From Oasisia sp. SBJ-2009 (taxonomy: Eukaryota; Annelida; Polychaeta; Sabellida; Siboglinidae), in the NCBI GenBank assembly GCA_964017155.1, contig OZ024858.1, forward strand, positions 28,763,687-28,827,686: a stretch of DNA of 64,000 nt, given 5' to 3'. Below, in pieces: positions 43,288 to 56,064 of the stretch (position 1 is the stretch's first letter; the number at the start of each line of letters is the position of its first letter). The notes under the pieces were generated by a model, which worked only from the letters and a program-made list of their open reading frames with translations, had not been told where the DNA came from and searched no databases. The translations under genes were made by a program, and so were the position numbers.

Positions 43288-43487
43288 CGCGTCGCGTCGC
43301 GTCGCGTCGCGTCGCGTCGCGTCGCGTCGCGTCGCGTCTCGTCGCGTCGCGTCGCGTCGCGTCGCGTCGCGTCGCGTCGCGTCGCGTCGCGTCGCGTCGC
43401 GTCGCGTCGCGTCGCGTCGCGTCGCGTCGCGTCGCGTCGCGTCGCGTCGCGTCGCGTCGCGTCGCGTCGCGTCGCGTCGCGTCGCGT
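43288..43487. repeat. (GTCGC)n pentanucleotide array
   Basis: About 40 copies of GTCGC with a single visible interruption (gtctc near 43337). It is very CpG-dense in an otherwise AT-rich neighbourhood. Every frame is stop-free, which explains the long Arg/Ala/Ser/Asp open frames here. Confidence 0.95.
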
Positions 43488-43570
43488 CCATCTGCAGATT
43501 GTTTGCCTTCCGAAACTTGTAGAGACACATTAGTCTAGTCGGAAGAGTGGGTGGGAGGGGTAGCATGCAT

Positions 43571-45738
43571 CCTACGGAAATATACTTTTAATTGGTATGA
43601 CTAGATCGAAAAAACCGTAGAAAATGGTTTGCTATGTTAAAAAGTCAGCAAAATGTCCCCCGTATCGTTTTCATGCAAATCAGTGCCTCCATTATTGAAA
43701 AATCTATTTTTCCACTATATCTCAACCAATATTGCAGATAACTGACAAAATAGGATGTATAGACCCATGTTATGAGGGTCAGCGACCACAATAAGACTAT
43801 TGTTGACATGATCACATGTATCTATGACAGTTTAATATGCACATTATTGAGAAATCTATTTTCACGTTATCTCGGCCAATATTGCACATAACTGCCAAAA
43901 TATAGTATCCAGATTCATGTTTTCAGGGTCAATGATCATTAAAGAACCATTCCTTTCGCATGCTGTGAACATTCTAAAGTGCTAGCATTACCGAAAATGT
44001 GACTTTTTCGCTGTATCTCAGCCAATATTGCAAGTATGTTGAGAAGGTTTTGGAGGGCATCTACTTACGAAATATCGTGTTGTTTTTGCGATCAAAGGTT
44101 AATATAGAGAGATCAATTCAAGGTATTGTGTATAAAGAAATTTCACTAAGTTCATTGACCACCTACGTTACTGATCCAGGTAAATAGAGCGCCAAAATTA
44201 TCTTTTCTTAGCTGTCGCGCCTCAACCTCGCTTCACCATCGCTTTCACTGAAATCGTTAATGTCAAATTCGTCCTTCCTCGTTTTCCTCCTCCTCCTCCT
44301 CCTCCTCCTCCTCCTCCTCTTCCTCTTTACGATCACGTAGGGGCTTGGTTTTTCCAGGATGGATTCGTCAGCACGCTTATATAATGCTACGAGGTGGTTC
44401 ACCCGTTGGAGGTGTGGTTTTAAAACAGAGTGGCAAAGAGGAAGACGAGCCTGGTCGATTTGGAAGATAGATTTGGAAGTGAGTTTCTCGTCCTCACCAA
44501 CAATCTTGTGCAGGAGTTTGGCATGGAGCCCGTCCAGACCACATAAACTTACTATTCTTATTTGTGCGACACTTGAAAAAACAGGATCACTCTACAACAT
44601 AAAAGTAATGGCTAGAACTAAAAACGCAACAATTCAAACAAAATAGATTTCGTATATTGAAACATATGATTACCTTTCCCTGGGATGATGTGAGGGTGGC
44701 CTTCTTCTTGATAGGGTCGAAGAAGCTTCCTGACTCTCCGCTCTGTAGGTGTCCGATGAAGTCAGCTTTACCAGCCTAGCCCAAAGCTTCTGCTCGGAGC
44801 ATGTCCATCTCGACTATCATGGGGACGGGAGCACCAGAAACCAGAGAGTAGAGCCTGTTCTTATCTGCGACGGTGAAAGGATTAGTGAAGTTCCTGCTGA
44901 ACTGCCTCCTCACCCTTCTTCACCTCGGCCTTCTCCAGCTCGCGATGTCTCCACGCTCTTGGGCAGTCTGGATCGTTGATGATGTCGACCATCTCGAGGG
45001 TCTTTTCATAAAACTGGGCCTGTATGGAGTTTGTGGATAAGGACTGAGGATGGAGTGTTGGTACAGGTGTAGTCCTGTGTTACCAAATTGACTGGTTGAT
45101 CTTCTGGACACTTCTGGTGATCTTGAAGAGGAAGAGGAGGAGGTGGTAAACGAGGACGAGTTTGACTATGACGATTTCAGTGAAAGCGATGGTGAATGAT
45201 GATCAAACAATTATCATCTTGAAGCCCATGAGAAGTTGAGGAGCGGCGGCTCAGAAAAGATCATTCTGGCTTGCTGTTTACCTAGATCAGTAAATTAGTT
45301 GGTAAATGAACCTCGAATTTGCATAGCATGCCAGGGACACGCGTAGTTAATTCAAGAATGGTCCGTCGATTATCGCTAACCCTGAACACATGAGTCTAAC
45401 CCTGAAAACATGACACTTTATTTGTGCTGCTATGTGCAATATTGGCCGATATATACTGAAAAATAGATGTCTCAATAATGGCGGCACTAATTTGTATATT
45501 AAACTCTCATGTGATCATGTCAACAATAGTTTTCTGACCATCACAACATGGGTCTATACACCTTATTTTGTCCGTTGTCTGAAATATTGGCTGATATGTA
45601 GTAAAAATAGATTTTTTAAATAATGGCGGCACTAATTTGCATACAAATGTTACGTGGGACATTTTGCTGACTTATTAACATAGCAGACCGTTTTCTACGT
45701 ATTTTTTCCGATCTAGTGATACCAATTAAAACTATATT
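43571..45738. mobile_element. 2.2-kb inverted-repeat element (two 3' halves of a transposon, head to head)
   Basis: The left arm (43571-43950) and right arm (45350-45738) are diverged inverted copies: cggaaatata-ttttaattgg at the left end is matched by ccaattaaaactatatttccg at the right. Inside each arm a roughly 150-bp unit containing ctatttt...atctc-ccaatattgca recurs. Nearer the centre both sides encode the same C-terminal peptide outward: minus strand at 44209-44330 (KDEFDINDFSESDGE) and plus strand at 45115-45198 (NEDEFDYDDFSESDGE, double stop). Further in, the minus strand reads HSVLKPHLQRVNHLVALYKR. The family is unknown. Confidence 0.7.
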
Positions 45739-46244
45739 TCCGGAGGGGGGCACGACTAACCGACTAGACTACTTATCCATGCAATATTGGATATCAGCAA
45801 TAAGTCGACGTCATGCATGCATGTACATCACCTTAGTTACGAGAACACATAGCATGTTTCAGTTTCACCTCCTACCGCGTAAGAGTGTTGACAATCATCA
45901 AAGGTAAGGTGATCAGACGGTTTGGTTGACACATGATGCAGGGTGCAATTCGTCAGGTGCGGCGCCTACATCGCTCTATGTTATAAAGAGTGCAACAGTC
46001 TAGCAGTGACCTTGGGAGTAATCAAAATTGCTGCTCAAAATACTCCAACATATTAAGAAACATATACCAGTCTATTATGACTACAACTTTAATTTGGTCT
46101 TTATCGGTCAGTGCGCATTTCAATAATACTCAACATTCGTGAACACGTTTTCGATAGCGTCAGGTATGTTACTATTCACATCACTACTAAGTAATATACT
46201 ATAATTGCGCCAACACTACGTAAGTGTTGTGAGTTCTGTTGCAG

Positions 46245-46381
46245 TCTCCGAACAATGTCGACCCACCGACTCGTGTGACGGACATTACACGTGTCACCCA
46301 GCAACTGGAGAGAAGATCTGCAACGTTGGGTTCAAAGGAACAGAATGCAAGGACAGGGAATACGATGGACCGGATGATCCA

Positions 46382-46382
<1 letters not shown>
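46245..46382 (+). pseudogene. Truncated EGF/DSL-like exon (copy 1)
   Basis: It follows the acceptor gttctgttgcag and reads SEQCRPTDSCDGHYTCHPAT, GEKICNVGFKGTECKDREYD, then GPDDP, where an (AT)n tract interrupts it. It is a close relative of the first third of the exon at 58995, including the upstream intron sequence (ctactaagtaatata). The EGF part with GPCKNGG that follows in the other copy is missing, so this is a broken duplicate, or an exon truncated by the AT expansion. Confidence 0.7.

Positions 46383-46454
<72 letters not shown>
46383..46454. repeat. (AT)n microsatellite
   Basis: About 35 AT dinucleotides directly after the truncated EGF-like exon. Similar tracts lie at 34793-34886, 36304-36429 and 41966-42041. 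Confidence 0.95.
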
Positions 46455-46455
<1 letters not shown>

Positions 46456-47929
46456 TTTTGCAAAAATAGCAGGAAAGGAAGCATCGATCACGCAAAATGG
46501 TGAACTATTGTAACAATCGACAATGACAATTATATAATCAACTGTAAGCCAATCAAAATACAAACGCAAAGGCATAAAATTAATGCAGTGCTATAAAGAC
46601 GCTGTGACAATCATTTGTGATCTAATTCTAATTTATTTCCTAATAATAAATTTATTAATGCAATACACAACAATGATAATGGGTAGACGGCGTGGTAATT
46701 TGCTTCACAATTGTTTATATTAAATTTTATTTGTATCAGTTGGGAGTTGAGAACATAATCGACGTGCTTTGCTATACTGGGCACATCTTTTAGTTGTTTC
46801 TTTGATTTATGAACTTGTCGAGGCAGGCCATAGTAATCGGCTGTCTACTCGTGCACTGCGTTATAGAGCAGATTCTTTTGTTCATGTTTTTCTTTGATTT
46901 GTCACGACACATGGAAATCACGTACAGCAATTGAGTTAACACCCTTGTTGTTGTTGCGTTGTTTATGGTTTTACAGCCGTTACTTTAAATGATGTAATCA
47001 CGTCATGAGCACATATGAGATCAGTCGTTGGGCTCGACCGCAGAAAGCTTTAATTTACTCAAAGCACTACACTTGGGTAAGAAATACCTCCATTTGATGC
47101 TGGCGAGTAACTACAAAAGAAATCCGTTATGCATAATCCCTTTCTTCCGATGCCATCACTAAAGAGGAGCTGAGCAAATCTGGCGTGTCAAATTTGCCCC
47201 AGATCAGGGTACGTGCCTGACATAGATCTCCTACAAGAGACAGCAAATTGGCATGCATTAATCTCAAAGTAAATGGTTTTGGACAAACGTCTTTCCGTTA
47301 TACAGTCATAAGCCACGGGAACAACTTGTAATCAATCATTTGCACACAATAACCTCACCGTCATAACCCTCACACATATTTATAAATGCGTCTCAGATAA
47401 GCACACAATGCTTACAACTACAAAATAAACCATACAATGTTAAACAAACGAGCTTAAGTAAGCACAGTATGTTGAACAAAAACGCTGGGCAACATCATAT
47501 GAATATAGGCCGAGATCACTGCCGCACAGGCCGAGATCACTGCCGCACAGGCCGAGATCCTTGCCGTATAGGCCTCACTTAGGCCGTGATCGCGAAAGGC
47601 CGAGACCACCGTGAAGCGTTTGATTAACACTAGCGTGAAATTGGTCAGGCGGAACGCCCCCGTCGTTCTGTACGATATGAGTGCACCAGTGTAGCAGAGA
47701 CCTCGGCAGTGACGTACATTCGAGCTCTTGTAAAAGGTGTGTAAATGACAGGCCGAGTTAGCAGTATACTTTGAGGGAATGTTTAGGCTTCATGGTATAT
47801 TCAACTCAAAACATTGCTGCTTGCTGAACATAGTAGTAAGTATTTATATTACTGTTCAGTCATAACTAGGTTTTATTTCTGTAGCGTAGCGTTTATAAAC
47901 GTAAACACACTAACCCGGAAGTTGCTACA
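46455..47929. other. Spacer with a short ggccgagatc repeat
   Basis: No gene recognised. Three direct copies of about 21 bp (ggccgagatcactgccgcac) lie at about 47508-47570, and ggccgag recurs at 47601 and 47752. Confidence 0.5.
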
Positions 47930-50900
47930 TCTGTGTGCCGTGTAGCGGTGTCTGTTCTTGCTACACCTGTGTGCCGTGTAGCGGTGTCTGTTCTTGCTAC
48001 ACCTGTGTATCGTGTAGTGGTGTGTGTTCTTGCTACACCAGTGTGCCGTGTAGTGGTGTCTGTTCTTGTTACACCTGTGTGCCGTGTGGTGGTGTCTGTT
48101 CTTGCTAAACCTGTGTGCTGTGTAGCGGTGTCTGTTCTTGCTACACCTGTGTGCCGTGCTTCGGTGTGTGTTCTTGCTACACCTGTGTGCTGTGTAGCGG
48201 TGTCTGTTCTTGCTACACCTGTGTGCCGTGTAGTGGTGTGTGTTCTTGCTACACCTGTGTGCCGTGCTTCGGTGTGTGTTCTTGCTACACCTGTGTGCCG
48301 TGTAGTGGTGTATGTTCTTGTTACACCTGTGTGCCGTGTGGTGGTGTCTGTTCTTGCTACACCTGTGTGCTGTGTAGCGGTGTCTGTTCTTGCTACACCT
48401 GTGTGCCGTGTAGTGGTGTGTGTTCTTGCTACACCTGTGTGCCATGTAGTGGTGTCTGTTCTTGCTACACCTGTGTGCCGTGTAGCGGTGTCTGTTCTTG
48501 CTACACCTGTGTGCCGTGCTTCGGTGTGTGTTCTTGCTACACCTGTGTGCCGTGTAGTGGTGTCTGTTCTTGCTACACCTGTGTGCCGTGTAGTGGTGTC
48601 TGTTCTTGCTACTCCTGTGTGCCGTGTAGTGGTGTCTGTTCTTGCTACACCTGTGTGCCGTGTAGCGGTGTCTGTTCTTGCTACACCAGTGTGCCGTGTA
48701 TCGGTGTCTGTTCTTGCTACACCTGTGTGCCGTGTAGTGGTGTCTGTTCTTGCTACACCTGTGTGCCGTGTAGTGGTGTCTGTTCTTGCTACACCTGTGT
48801 GCCGTGTAGTGGTGTCTGTTCTTGCTACTCCTGTGTGCCGTGTAGTGGTGTCTGTTCTTGCTACTCCTGTGTGCCGTGTAGTGGTGTCTGTTCTTGCTAC
48901 ACCTGTGTGCCGTGTAGTGGTGTCTGTTCTTGCTACACCTGTGTGCCGTGTAGTGGTGTCTGTTCTTGCTACTCCTGTGTGCCGTGTAGTGGTGTCTGTT
49001 CTTGCTACTCCTGTGTGCCGTGTAGTGGTGTCTGTTCTTGCTACTCCTGTGTGCCGTGTAGTGGTGTCTGTTCTTGCTACACCTGTGTGCCATGTAGCGG
49101 TGTCTGTTCTTGCTACACCAGTGTGCCGTGTATCGGTGTCTGTTCTTGCGACACCAGTGTGCCGTGTAGTGGTGCCTGTTCTTGCTACACATGTGTGCCG
49201 TGTAGTGGTGTCTGTTCTTGCCACACCAGTGTGCCGTGTAGTGGTGTCTGTTCTTGCTACACATGTGTGCCGTGTAGTGGTGTCTGTTCTTGCTACACGT
49301 GTGTGCCGTGTAGTGGTGTCTGTTCTTGCTACACCTGTGTGCCGTGTAGTGGTGTCTGTTCTTGCTACACCTGTGTGCCGTGTAGTGGTGTATCTTCTTG
49401 TTACACCTGTGTGCCGTGTAGCGGTGTCTGTTCTGGCTACACCAGTGTGCCGTGTAGCGGTGCCTGTTCTTGCTACACCAGTGTGCCGTGTAGCGGTGTC
49501 TGTTCTTGCTACACCAGTGTGCCATGTAGCGGTGCCTGTTCTTGCTACACCAGTGTGTCGTGTAGCTGTGTCTGTTCTTGCTACACCTGTGTGCTGTGTA
49601 GCGGTGTCTGTTCTTGCTACACCTGTGTGCCTTTAGCGGTGTCCGTTCTTGCTACACCAGTGTGCCGGGTAGCGGTGTCTGTTCTTGCTACACCTGTGTG
49701 CCGTTAGCGGTGTCCGTTCTTGCTACACCAGTGTGCCGTGTAGCGGTGTCTGTTCTTGCTACACCAGTGTGCCGTGTAGCGGTGTATGTTCTTGCTACAC
49801 CTGTGTGCCGTTAGCGGTGTCCGTTCTTGCTATACCAGTGTGCTGTGTAGCGGTGTCTGTTCTTGCTATACCTGTGTGCCGTTAGCGGTGTCCGTTCTTG
49901 CTACACCAGTGTGCCGTATAGTGGTGTCTGTTCTTGCGACACCAGTGTGCCATGTAGCGGTGTCTGTTCTTGCTACACCAGTGTGCCGTGTAGTAGTGTC
50001 TGTTCTTGCTACACCAGTGTGCCGAGTAGCGATGTCTGTTCTTGCTACACGAGTGTGCCATGTAGCGGTGTCTGTTCTTGCTACACCTGTGTGCCATGTA
50101 GCGGTGTATGTTCTTGCTACACCGGTGTGCCATGTAGTGGTGTCTGTTCTTGCTACACATGGGTGCCGTGTAGCGGTGTCTGTTCTTGCTACATCAGTGT
50201 GCTGTGTAGCGGTGTCTGTTCTTGCTACACCAGTGTGCTGTGTAGCGGTGTCTGTTCTTGCTACACCAGTGTGCCGTGTAGCGGTGTCTGTTCTTGCTAC
50301 ACCTGTGTGCCGTGTAGTGGTGTTTGTTCTTGCTACACCTGTGTGCCATGTAGCGGTGTCTGTTCTTGCTACACCAGTGTGTCGTGTAGCGGTGTCTGTT
50401 CTTGCTACACCTGTGTGCCATGTAGTGGTGCCTGTTCTTGCTACACCTGTGTGCCGTGTATCGGTGTCTGTTCTTGCTACACCAGTGTGCCGTGTAGCGG
50501 TGTCTGTTCTTGCTACACCTGTGTGCCGTGTAGTGGTGTTTGTTCTTGCTACACCTGTGTGCCATGTAGCGGTGTCTGTTCTTGCTACACCAGTGTGTCG
50601 TGTAGCGGTGTCTGTTCTTGCTACACCTGTGTGCCATGTAGTGGTGCCTGTTCTTGCTACACCTGTGTGCCGTGTATCGGTGTCTGTTCTTGCTACACCA
50701 GTGTGCCGTGTAGCGGTGTCTGTTCTTGCTACACCTGTGTGCTGTGTAGCGGTGTCTGTTCTTGCTACACCGGTGTGCCATGTAGTGGTGTCTGTTCTTG
50801 CTACACATGGGTGCCGTGTATCGGTGTCTGTTCTTGCTACACCAGTTTGCCGTGTAGCGGTGTCTGTTCTTGCTACACCAGTGTGCCGTGTAGCGTTGTC

Positions 50901-53452
50901 TGTTCTTGCTGCACATGTGTGCTGTGTAGCGGTGTCTGTTCTTGCTACACCAGTGTGCCGTGTAGTGGTGTCTGTTCTTGCTACACCAGTGTGCCGTGTA
51001 GCGGTGTATGTTCTTGCTACACCTGTGTGCCGTGTAGCGGTGACTGTTCTTGCTACACCAGTGTGCCGTGTAGTGGTGTATGTTCTTGCTACACATGTGT
51101 GCCGTGTAATGGTGTCTGTTCTTGCTACACCAGTGTGCCGTGTATCGGTGTCTGTTCTTGCTACACCAGTGTGCCGTGTATCGGTGTCTGTTCTTGCTAC
51201 ACCAGTGTGCCGTGTAGTGGTGTCTGTTCTTGCTACACCTGTGTGCCGTGTAATGGTGTCTGTTCTTGCTACACCAGTGTGCCGTGTAGTGGTGTCTGTT
51301 CTTGCTACACATGTGTGCCGTGTAGCGGTGTCTGTTCTTGCTACACCTGTGTGCCGTGTAGTGGTGTTTGTTCTTACTACACCAGTGTGCCGTGTAGCGG
51401 TGTCTGTTCTTGCTACGCCTGTGTGCCGTGTAGTGATGTGTGTTCTTGCTACACCAGTGTGCCGTGTATCGGTGTCTGTTCTTGCTACACCTGTGTGCCG
51501 TGTATCGGTGTGTGTTCTTGCTACACCAGTGTGCCGTGTATCGGTGTATGTTCTTGCTACACCTGTGTGCCGTGTATCGGTGTGTGTTCTTGCTACACCA
51601 GTGTGCCGTGTAGCGGTGTCTGTTCTTGTTACACCTGTGTGCCGTGTAGTGGTGTCTGTTCTTGCTACACCTGTGTGCCGTGTAGTGGTGTATGTTCTTG
51701 CTACACCAGTGTGCCGTGTAGTGGTGTATATTCTTGCTACACCGGTGTGCCGTGTAGCGGTGTCTGTTCTTGCTACACCAATGTGACGTTAGCGGTGTAT
51801 GTTCTTGCTACACCTGTGTGCCATGTAGTGGTGTCTATTCTTGCTACACCTGTGTGCTGTGTAGCGGTGTCTGTTCTTGCTACACCAGTGTGCCGAGTAG
51901 CGGTGTCTGTTCTTGCTACACCAGTGTGCCGTGTAGCGGTGTCTGTTCTTGCTACACCTGTGTGCTGTGTAGCGGTGTCTCTTCTTGCTACACATGTGTG
52001 CTGTGTAGCGGTGTCTGTTCTTGCTACACCTGTGTGCCGTGTAGCGGTGTCTGTTCTTGCTACACCTGTGTGCCGTGTAGTGGTGTTTGTTCTTGCTACA
52101 CCAGTGTGCCGTGTATCGGTGTCTGTTCTTGCTACACCAGTGTGCCGTGTATCGGTGTGTGTTCTTGCTACACCAGTGTGCCGTGTATCGGTGTGTGTTC
52201 TTGCTACACCAGTGTGCCGTGTATCGGTGTGTGTTCTTGCTACACCAGTGTGCCGTGTAGCGGTGTATGTTCTTGCTACACCTGTGTGCCGTGTAGCGGT
52301 GACTGTTCTTGCTACACCAGTGTGCCGTGTAGTGGTGTCTGTTCTTGCTACACCAGTGTGCCGTGTATCGGTGTCTGTTCTTGCTACACCAGTGTGCCGT
52401 GTAGTGGTGTCTGTTCTTGCTACACCAGTGTGCCGTGTAGTGGTGTCTGTTCTTGCTACACATGTGTGCCGTGTAATGGTGTCTGTTCTTGCTACACCCG
52501 TGTGCCGTGTAGTGGTGTCTGTTCTTGCTACACCAGTGTGCCGTGTAGTGGTGTCTGTTCTTGCTACACCTGTGTGTCGTGTAGTGGTGTCTGTTCTTGC
52601 TACACCAGTGTGCCGTGTAATGGTGTCTGTTCTTGCTACACCTGTGTGTCGTGTAGTGGTGTCTGTTCTTGCTACACCAGTGTGCCGTGTAGTGGTGTCT
52701 GTTCTTGCTACACCTGTGTGCCGTGTAATGGTGTCTGTTCTTGCTACACCAGTGTGCCGTGTAGTGGTGTCTGTTCTTGCTACACATGTGTGCCGTGTAG
52801 CGGTGTTTGTTCTTGTTACACCTGTGTGCCGTGTAGTGGTGTTTGTTCTTACTACACCAGTGTGCCGTGTAGCGGTGTCTGTTCTTACTACACCTGTGTG
52901 CCGTATAGTGGTGTGTGTTCTTGCTACACCAGTGTGCCGTGTATCGGTGTCTGTTCTTGCTACACATGTGTGCCGTGTATCGGTGTGTGTTCTTGCTACA
53001 CCAGTGTGCCGTGTAGCGGTGTCTGTTCTTGTTACACCTGTGTGCCGTGTAGTGGTGTCTGTTCTTGCTACACCTGTGTGCCGTGTAGTGGTGTCTGTTC
53101 TTGCTACACCAGTGTGCCGTGTAGTGGTGTATATTCTTGCTACACCGGTGTGCCGTGTAGCGGTGTCTGTTCTTGCTACACCAATGTGCCGTTAGCGGTG
53201 TATGTTCTTGCTACACCGGTGTGCCATGTAGTGGTGTCTATTCTTGCTCCACCTGTGTGCCGTGTAGCGGTGTCTGTTCTTGCTACACCTGTGTGCCGTG
53301 TAGTGGTGTCTGTTCTTGCTACGCCAGTGTGCCGTGTAGTGGTGTCTGTTTTTGCTACTCCTATATGCCGTGTAGTGGTGTATGTTCTTGCTACACCGGT
53401 GTGCCATGTAGCGGTGTCTGTTCTTGCTACACCTGTGTGCCGTGTTGTTGTG
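47930..53452. repeat. Giant 36-bp minisatellite (about 153 copies)
   Basis: The unit is gtgtgccgtgtagtggtgtc + tgttcttgctacacct. Variation is concentrated at the tag(c/t)gg, tatcgg and taatgg positions and at cctgtg/ccagtg. One-base deletions (gccgttagcgg) at 49632, 49702, 49810, 49878, 51787 and 53191 shift the frame. Higher-order structure: a 216-bp (6-unit) duplication near 50260-50740, and a 35- to 41-unit block (1.26-1.48 kb) in which 51000-51850 recurs at about 52260-53250. Because 36 is a multiple of 3 and the unit lacks stops in several frames, both strands show open frames up to 1,110 codons. Confidence 0.97.
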
Positions 53453-53768
53453 GCTGTTTACAGAGCTTGCTGTGTAATGTGTTGGCGCTTTCATTCACTT
53501 TACAACGTATTGGAATAACACGAAGAATTTACATTTTGACAACGCGCACTTTTCACTTGAAATATCTAGAATCAAACCAAGGATTCTATAGTTTCACAAG
53601 CTATATAATCCTTGATTAAACTATGTTAACCATAACTTCAGAGGCGCGGGATTGTGTCGTGATTAGAGAATCAGCCTGGTACGCCGCCGGTCCGTTTCAA
53701 TGTCCTGTCAGTGTAGGTTACATCTGGTGCAAAAACCTTGCTCTCAACACTGGAGACTGTGTATTCCT

Positions 53769-53791
53769 GGGCGGACGGACGGACGGACGGA

Positions 53792-53843
<52 letters not shown>

Positions 53844-53905
53844 CGGACGCACGGTCACACGGACGCACGGACGCAAGGACGCACGGACGCACGGACGCAC
53901 GGACA
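53769..53905. repeat. (GGAC)n/(GCAC)n tetranucleotide tract
   Basis: Starts (GGAC)5, continues (GCAC)n, then mixed ggac/gcac. On the plus strand it reads as Thr-His-Ala-Arg repeats; it is not a gene. Confidence 0.95.
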
Positions 53906-54024
53906 TATATACATAGATGTACGCACCTGTAAAACCCCACTGGTTAGGTCGCCTGTCTAAATTAGATCCCATAACTCTTATTTTAGAGGCGACCATTAAC
54001 AAACGAATCAATACTGACGTCACT

Positions 54025-56043
54025 TTAACAAGATTTAACAACATTTAACAAGATTGCCACCTAGAGAATCAACTCTAGATAGCAGGTGAACAAGGAAGCC
54101 CTTTGGCTTATCGAGAGTCCAACCTATCTAACTAAATGTACCCAGCCCTACTTAGGTACATGTCAATTTTATTTTTAAACATAATATTAACACTACTAGC
54201 ACCTACACAATCAGCCGATAATCTGATTCTGTTCTTTGTAAAAATGAAAATGTTCTAATATCTAGTCTACACTGCTTCTTTGCTAATGTAATTCCATGTC
54301 CTCTAGTCATTCTCTCTTCCTTAACAGAGAAAAAAATATTTCTGTCAATATTTTCATACCCATTCAATATTTTAGAAACTTCTATCTGATCTCCTCTCAA
54401 TCTCCTGGTTTCTAGTGTTGTTAATCCACATTCTTTTAGACGCATTTCATAACTTATATTCCTGAGTTTTTGTATCATTTTGGTTGCTCTTCTTTGTACT
54501 CTTTCTAGTATATCAATATCCTTCTTGCGATACGGCCTCCATGCCTGTATGCAATATTCTAAATGAGGCGTAACTATTGTTTTGTACAGCGGTATTATTA
54601 GTTCTTTTTCCTTGTACACTATATTTCGCCTAATTAATCCAAGAATTTGGTTTCCCTTTGCTGCTGCAATTGCACACTGTTCTGATACCTTCATATCAGC
54701 ACTAATAGTTAACCCTAAGTCCTTTTCCTTTACGGTAGTATTTAGTACACTATCACCCATTGTATATTGTGCATCTTCATTTCCATGTCCTGTGTGGAGG
54801 CACTTACACTTCCCATAATTAAACAGCATTTGCCACTTATCAGACCATTCGTTCAACTTATTTAGATCATCTTGTAATTGCTGTCTATCTGCATCACTTT
54901 CAATTTTTCTAAACACTTTTGTATCGTCCGCAAACTTCAACACCTTGCTTGTTATATCATCATCCAAATCATTGATATATATTAAGAACAAAATAGGTCC
55001 CAATACTGATCCCTGCGGTACTCCACTCAAAACCGATTTCCAGTTTGAAACCTCCCCATCAACTACCACTCTTTGTCTTCTATCAATGAGCCATTTTTCT
55101 ATCCAGTTAATCATACCATTGCCTATGCCATGGGCCTTTAGTTTAAGTGGTAATCTTTGATGTGGCACTTTGTCAAAGGCTTTTTTTAAATCTTAGTATA
55201 TTATATCTACTGGTGATCCCTCGTCTACCCACTTTGTGACATCTTCCAAAAAACATAAGATATTTGTTAAGCATGACCTCGCTTTTAGAAACCCATGTTG
55301 AGATGGGTTAATCAAGTTATTTTTAACAAGAAAATCAACCAAGTGATCTTTAATTAGTCTTTCTAATAGTTTGCAAACCACCGATGTTAAACTAACTGGT
55401 CTATAGTTCTCTGACTTGCTTCTTGATCCTTTTTTAAATAATGGTATGATGTTTGCTTCTTTCCATTCTAATGGAACTACTCCTTCCTCTATTGACAAAT
55501 TGAACACTGTTGCAAGTGGTATGCTGATTTGTTCTACAATTTCCAGTAGTAATTTGGGAGGAATCCCATCCACTCCAGGTGACTTATTTTCCTTCATATC
55601 CCTTATTTTCTTAGCTACCATTTTTGGTGTTACAATTAGTTGTCCTAAATAGTCTGACTCTCTCCCTTCAAATGTAGTCTCTGGTACTGGTAATGCACTA
55701 GTATCTTCCCTGGTGAACACCGAACTAAAGTATTCATTTAGGTTTTCTGCCATTAAGAATCCCTCTGTAATTATGTTTCCATCACTACCTTCTAGAGGTC
55801 CTACCTTATCCTGAACTTTCTGTTTACTTCGAACATACGCATAAAAACTCTTGCTGTCATGTTTTATATTAAAAGCTAATTTTTGTTCATAGCTTCTCTT
55901 TGAATTTCTAATTTCAGCTGTAGCTAGGTTAAGTGCTTCTTTATAAATGGCATAGTCTTCTTCACTTCCATTATGTCTATATGTCTTCCACATCGTTTGT
56001 TTGTATTTGATTTTTCTAATGGCTTCTTTTGATAAGTGTTTAA
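54025..56043 (-). pseudogene. 5'-truncated CR1 copy 2 (ORF2 C-terminal two thirds)
   Basis: Same family as the CR1 at 20160-24787, with closely matching RT residues (NYRPVSLTSVVCKLLERLI, SGVPQGSVLGPILFLIYIND, FADDTKVFRK). It starts within the segment KHLSKEAIRKIKYKQ. Defects: an in-frame stop replaces the Leu after DIIY in the RT core (about 55191-55193), and a deletion near 54203-54230 breaks the tail after FSFLQR. The 3' hairpin (54055-54084) and a (ttgttaaat) tail of three units are kept. At its 5' edge cttttgataagtgttt occurs twice (56027-56043 and 56048-56064). Confidence 0.9.
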
Positions 56044-56064
56044 CTTACTTTTGATAAGTGTTTT

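Noticed and set aside
47873..53619. Very long open frames (up to 1,110 codons) encoding Cys-rich or Val-rich 12-residue repeats
   Set aside because: They exist on both strands and in several frames because a stop-free 36-bp unit is a multiple of three. One-base deletions switch frames and substitutions show no bias to silent sites.
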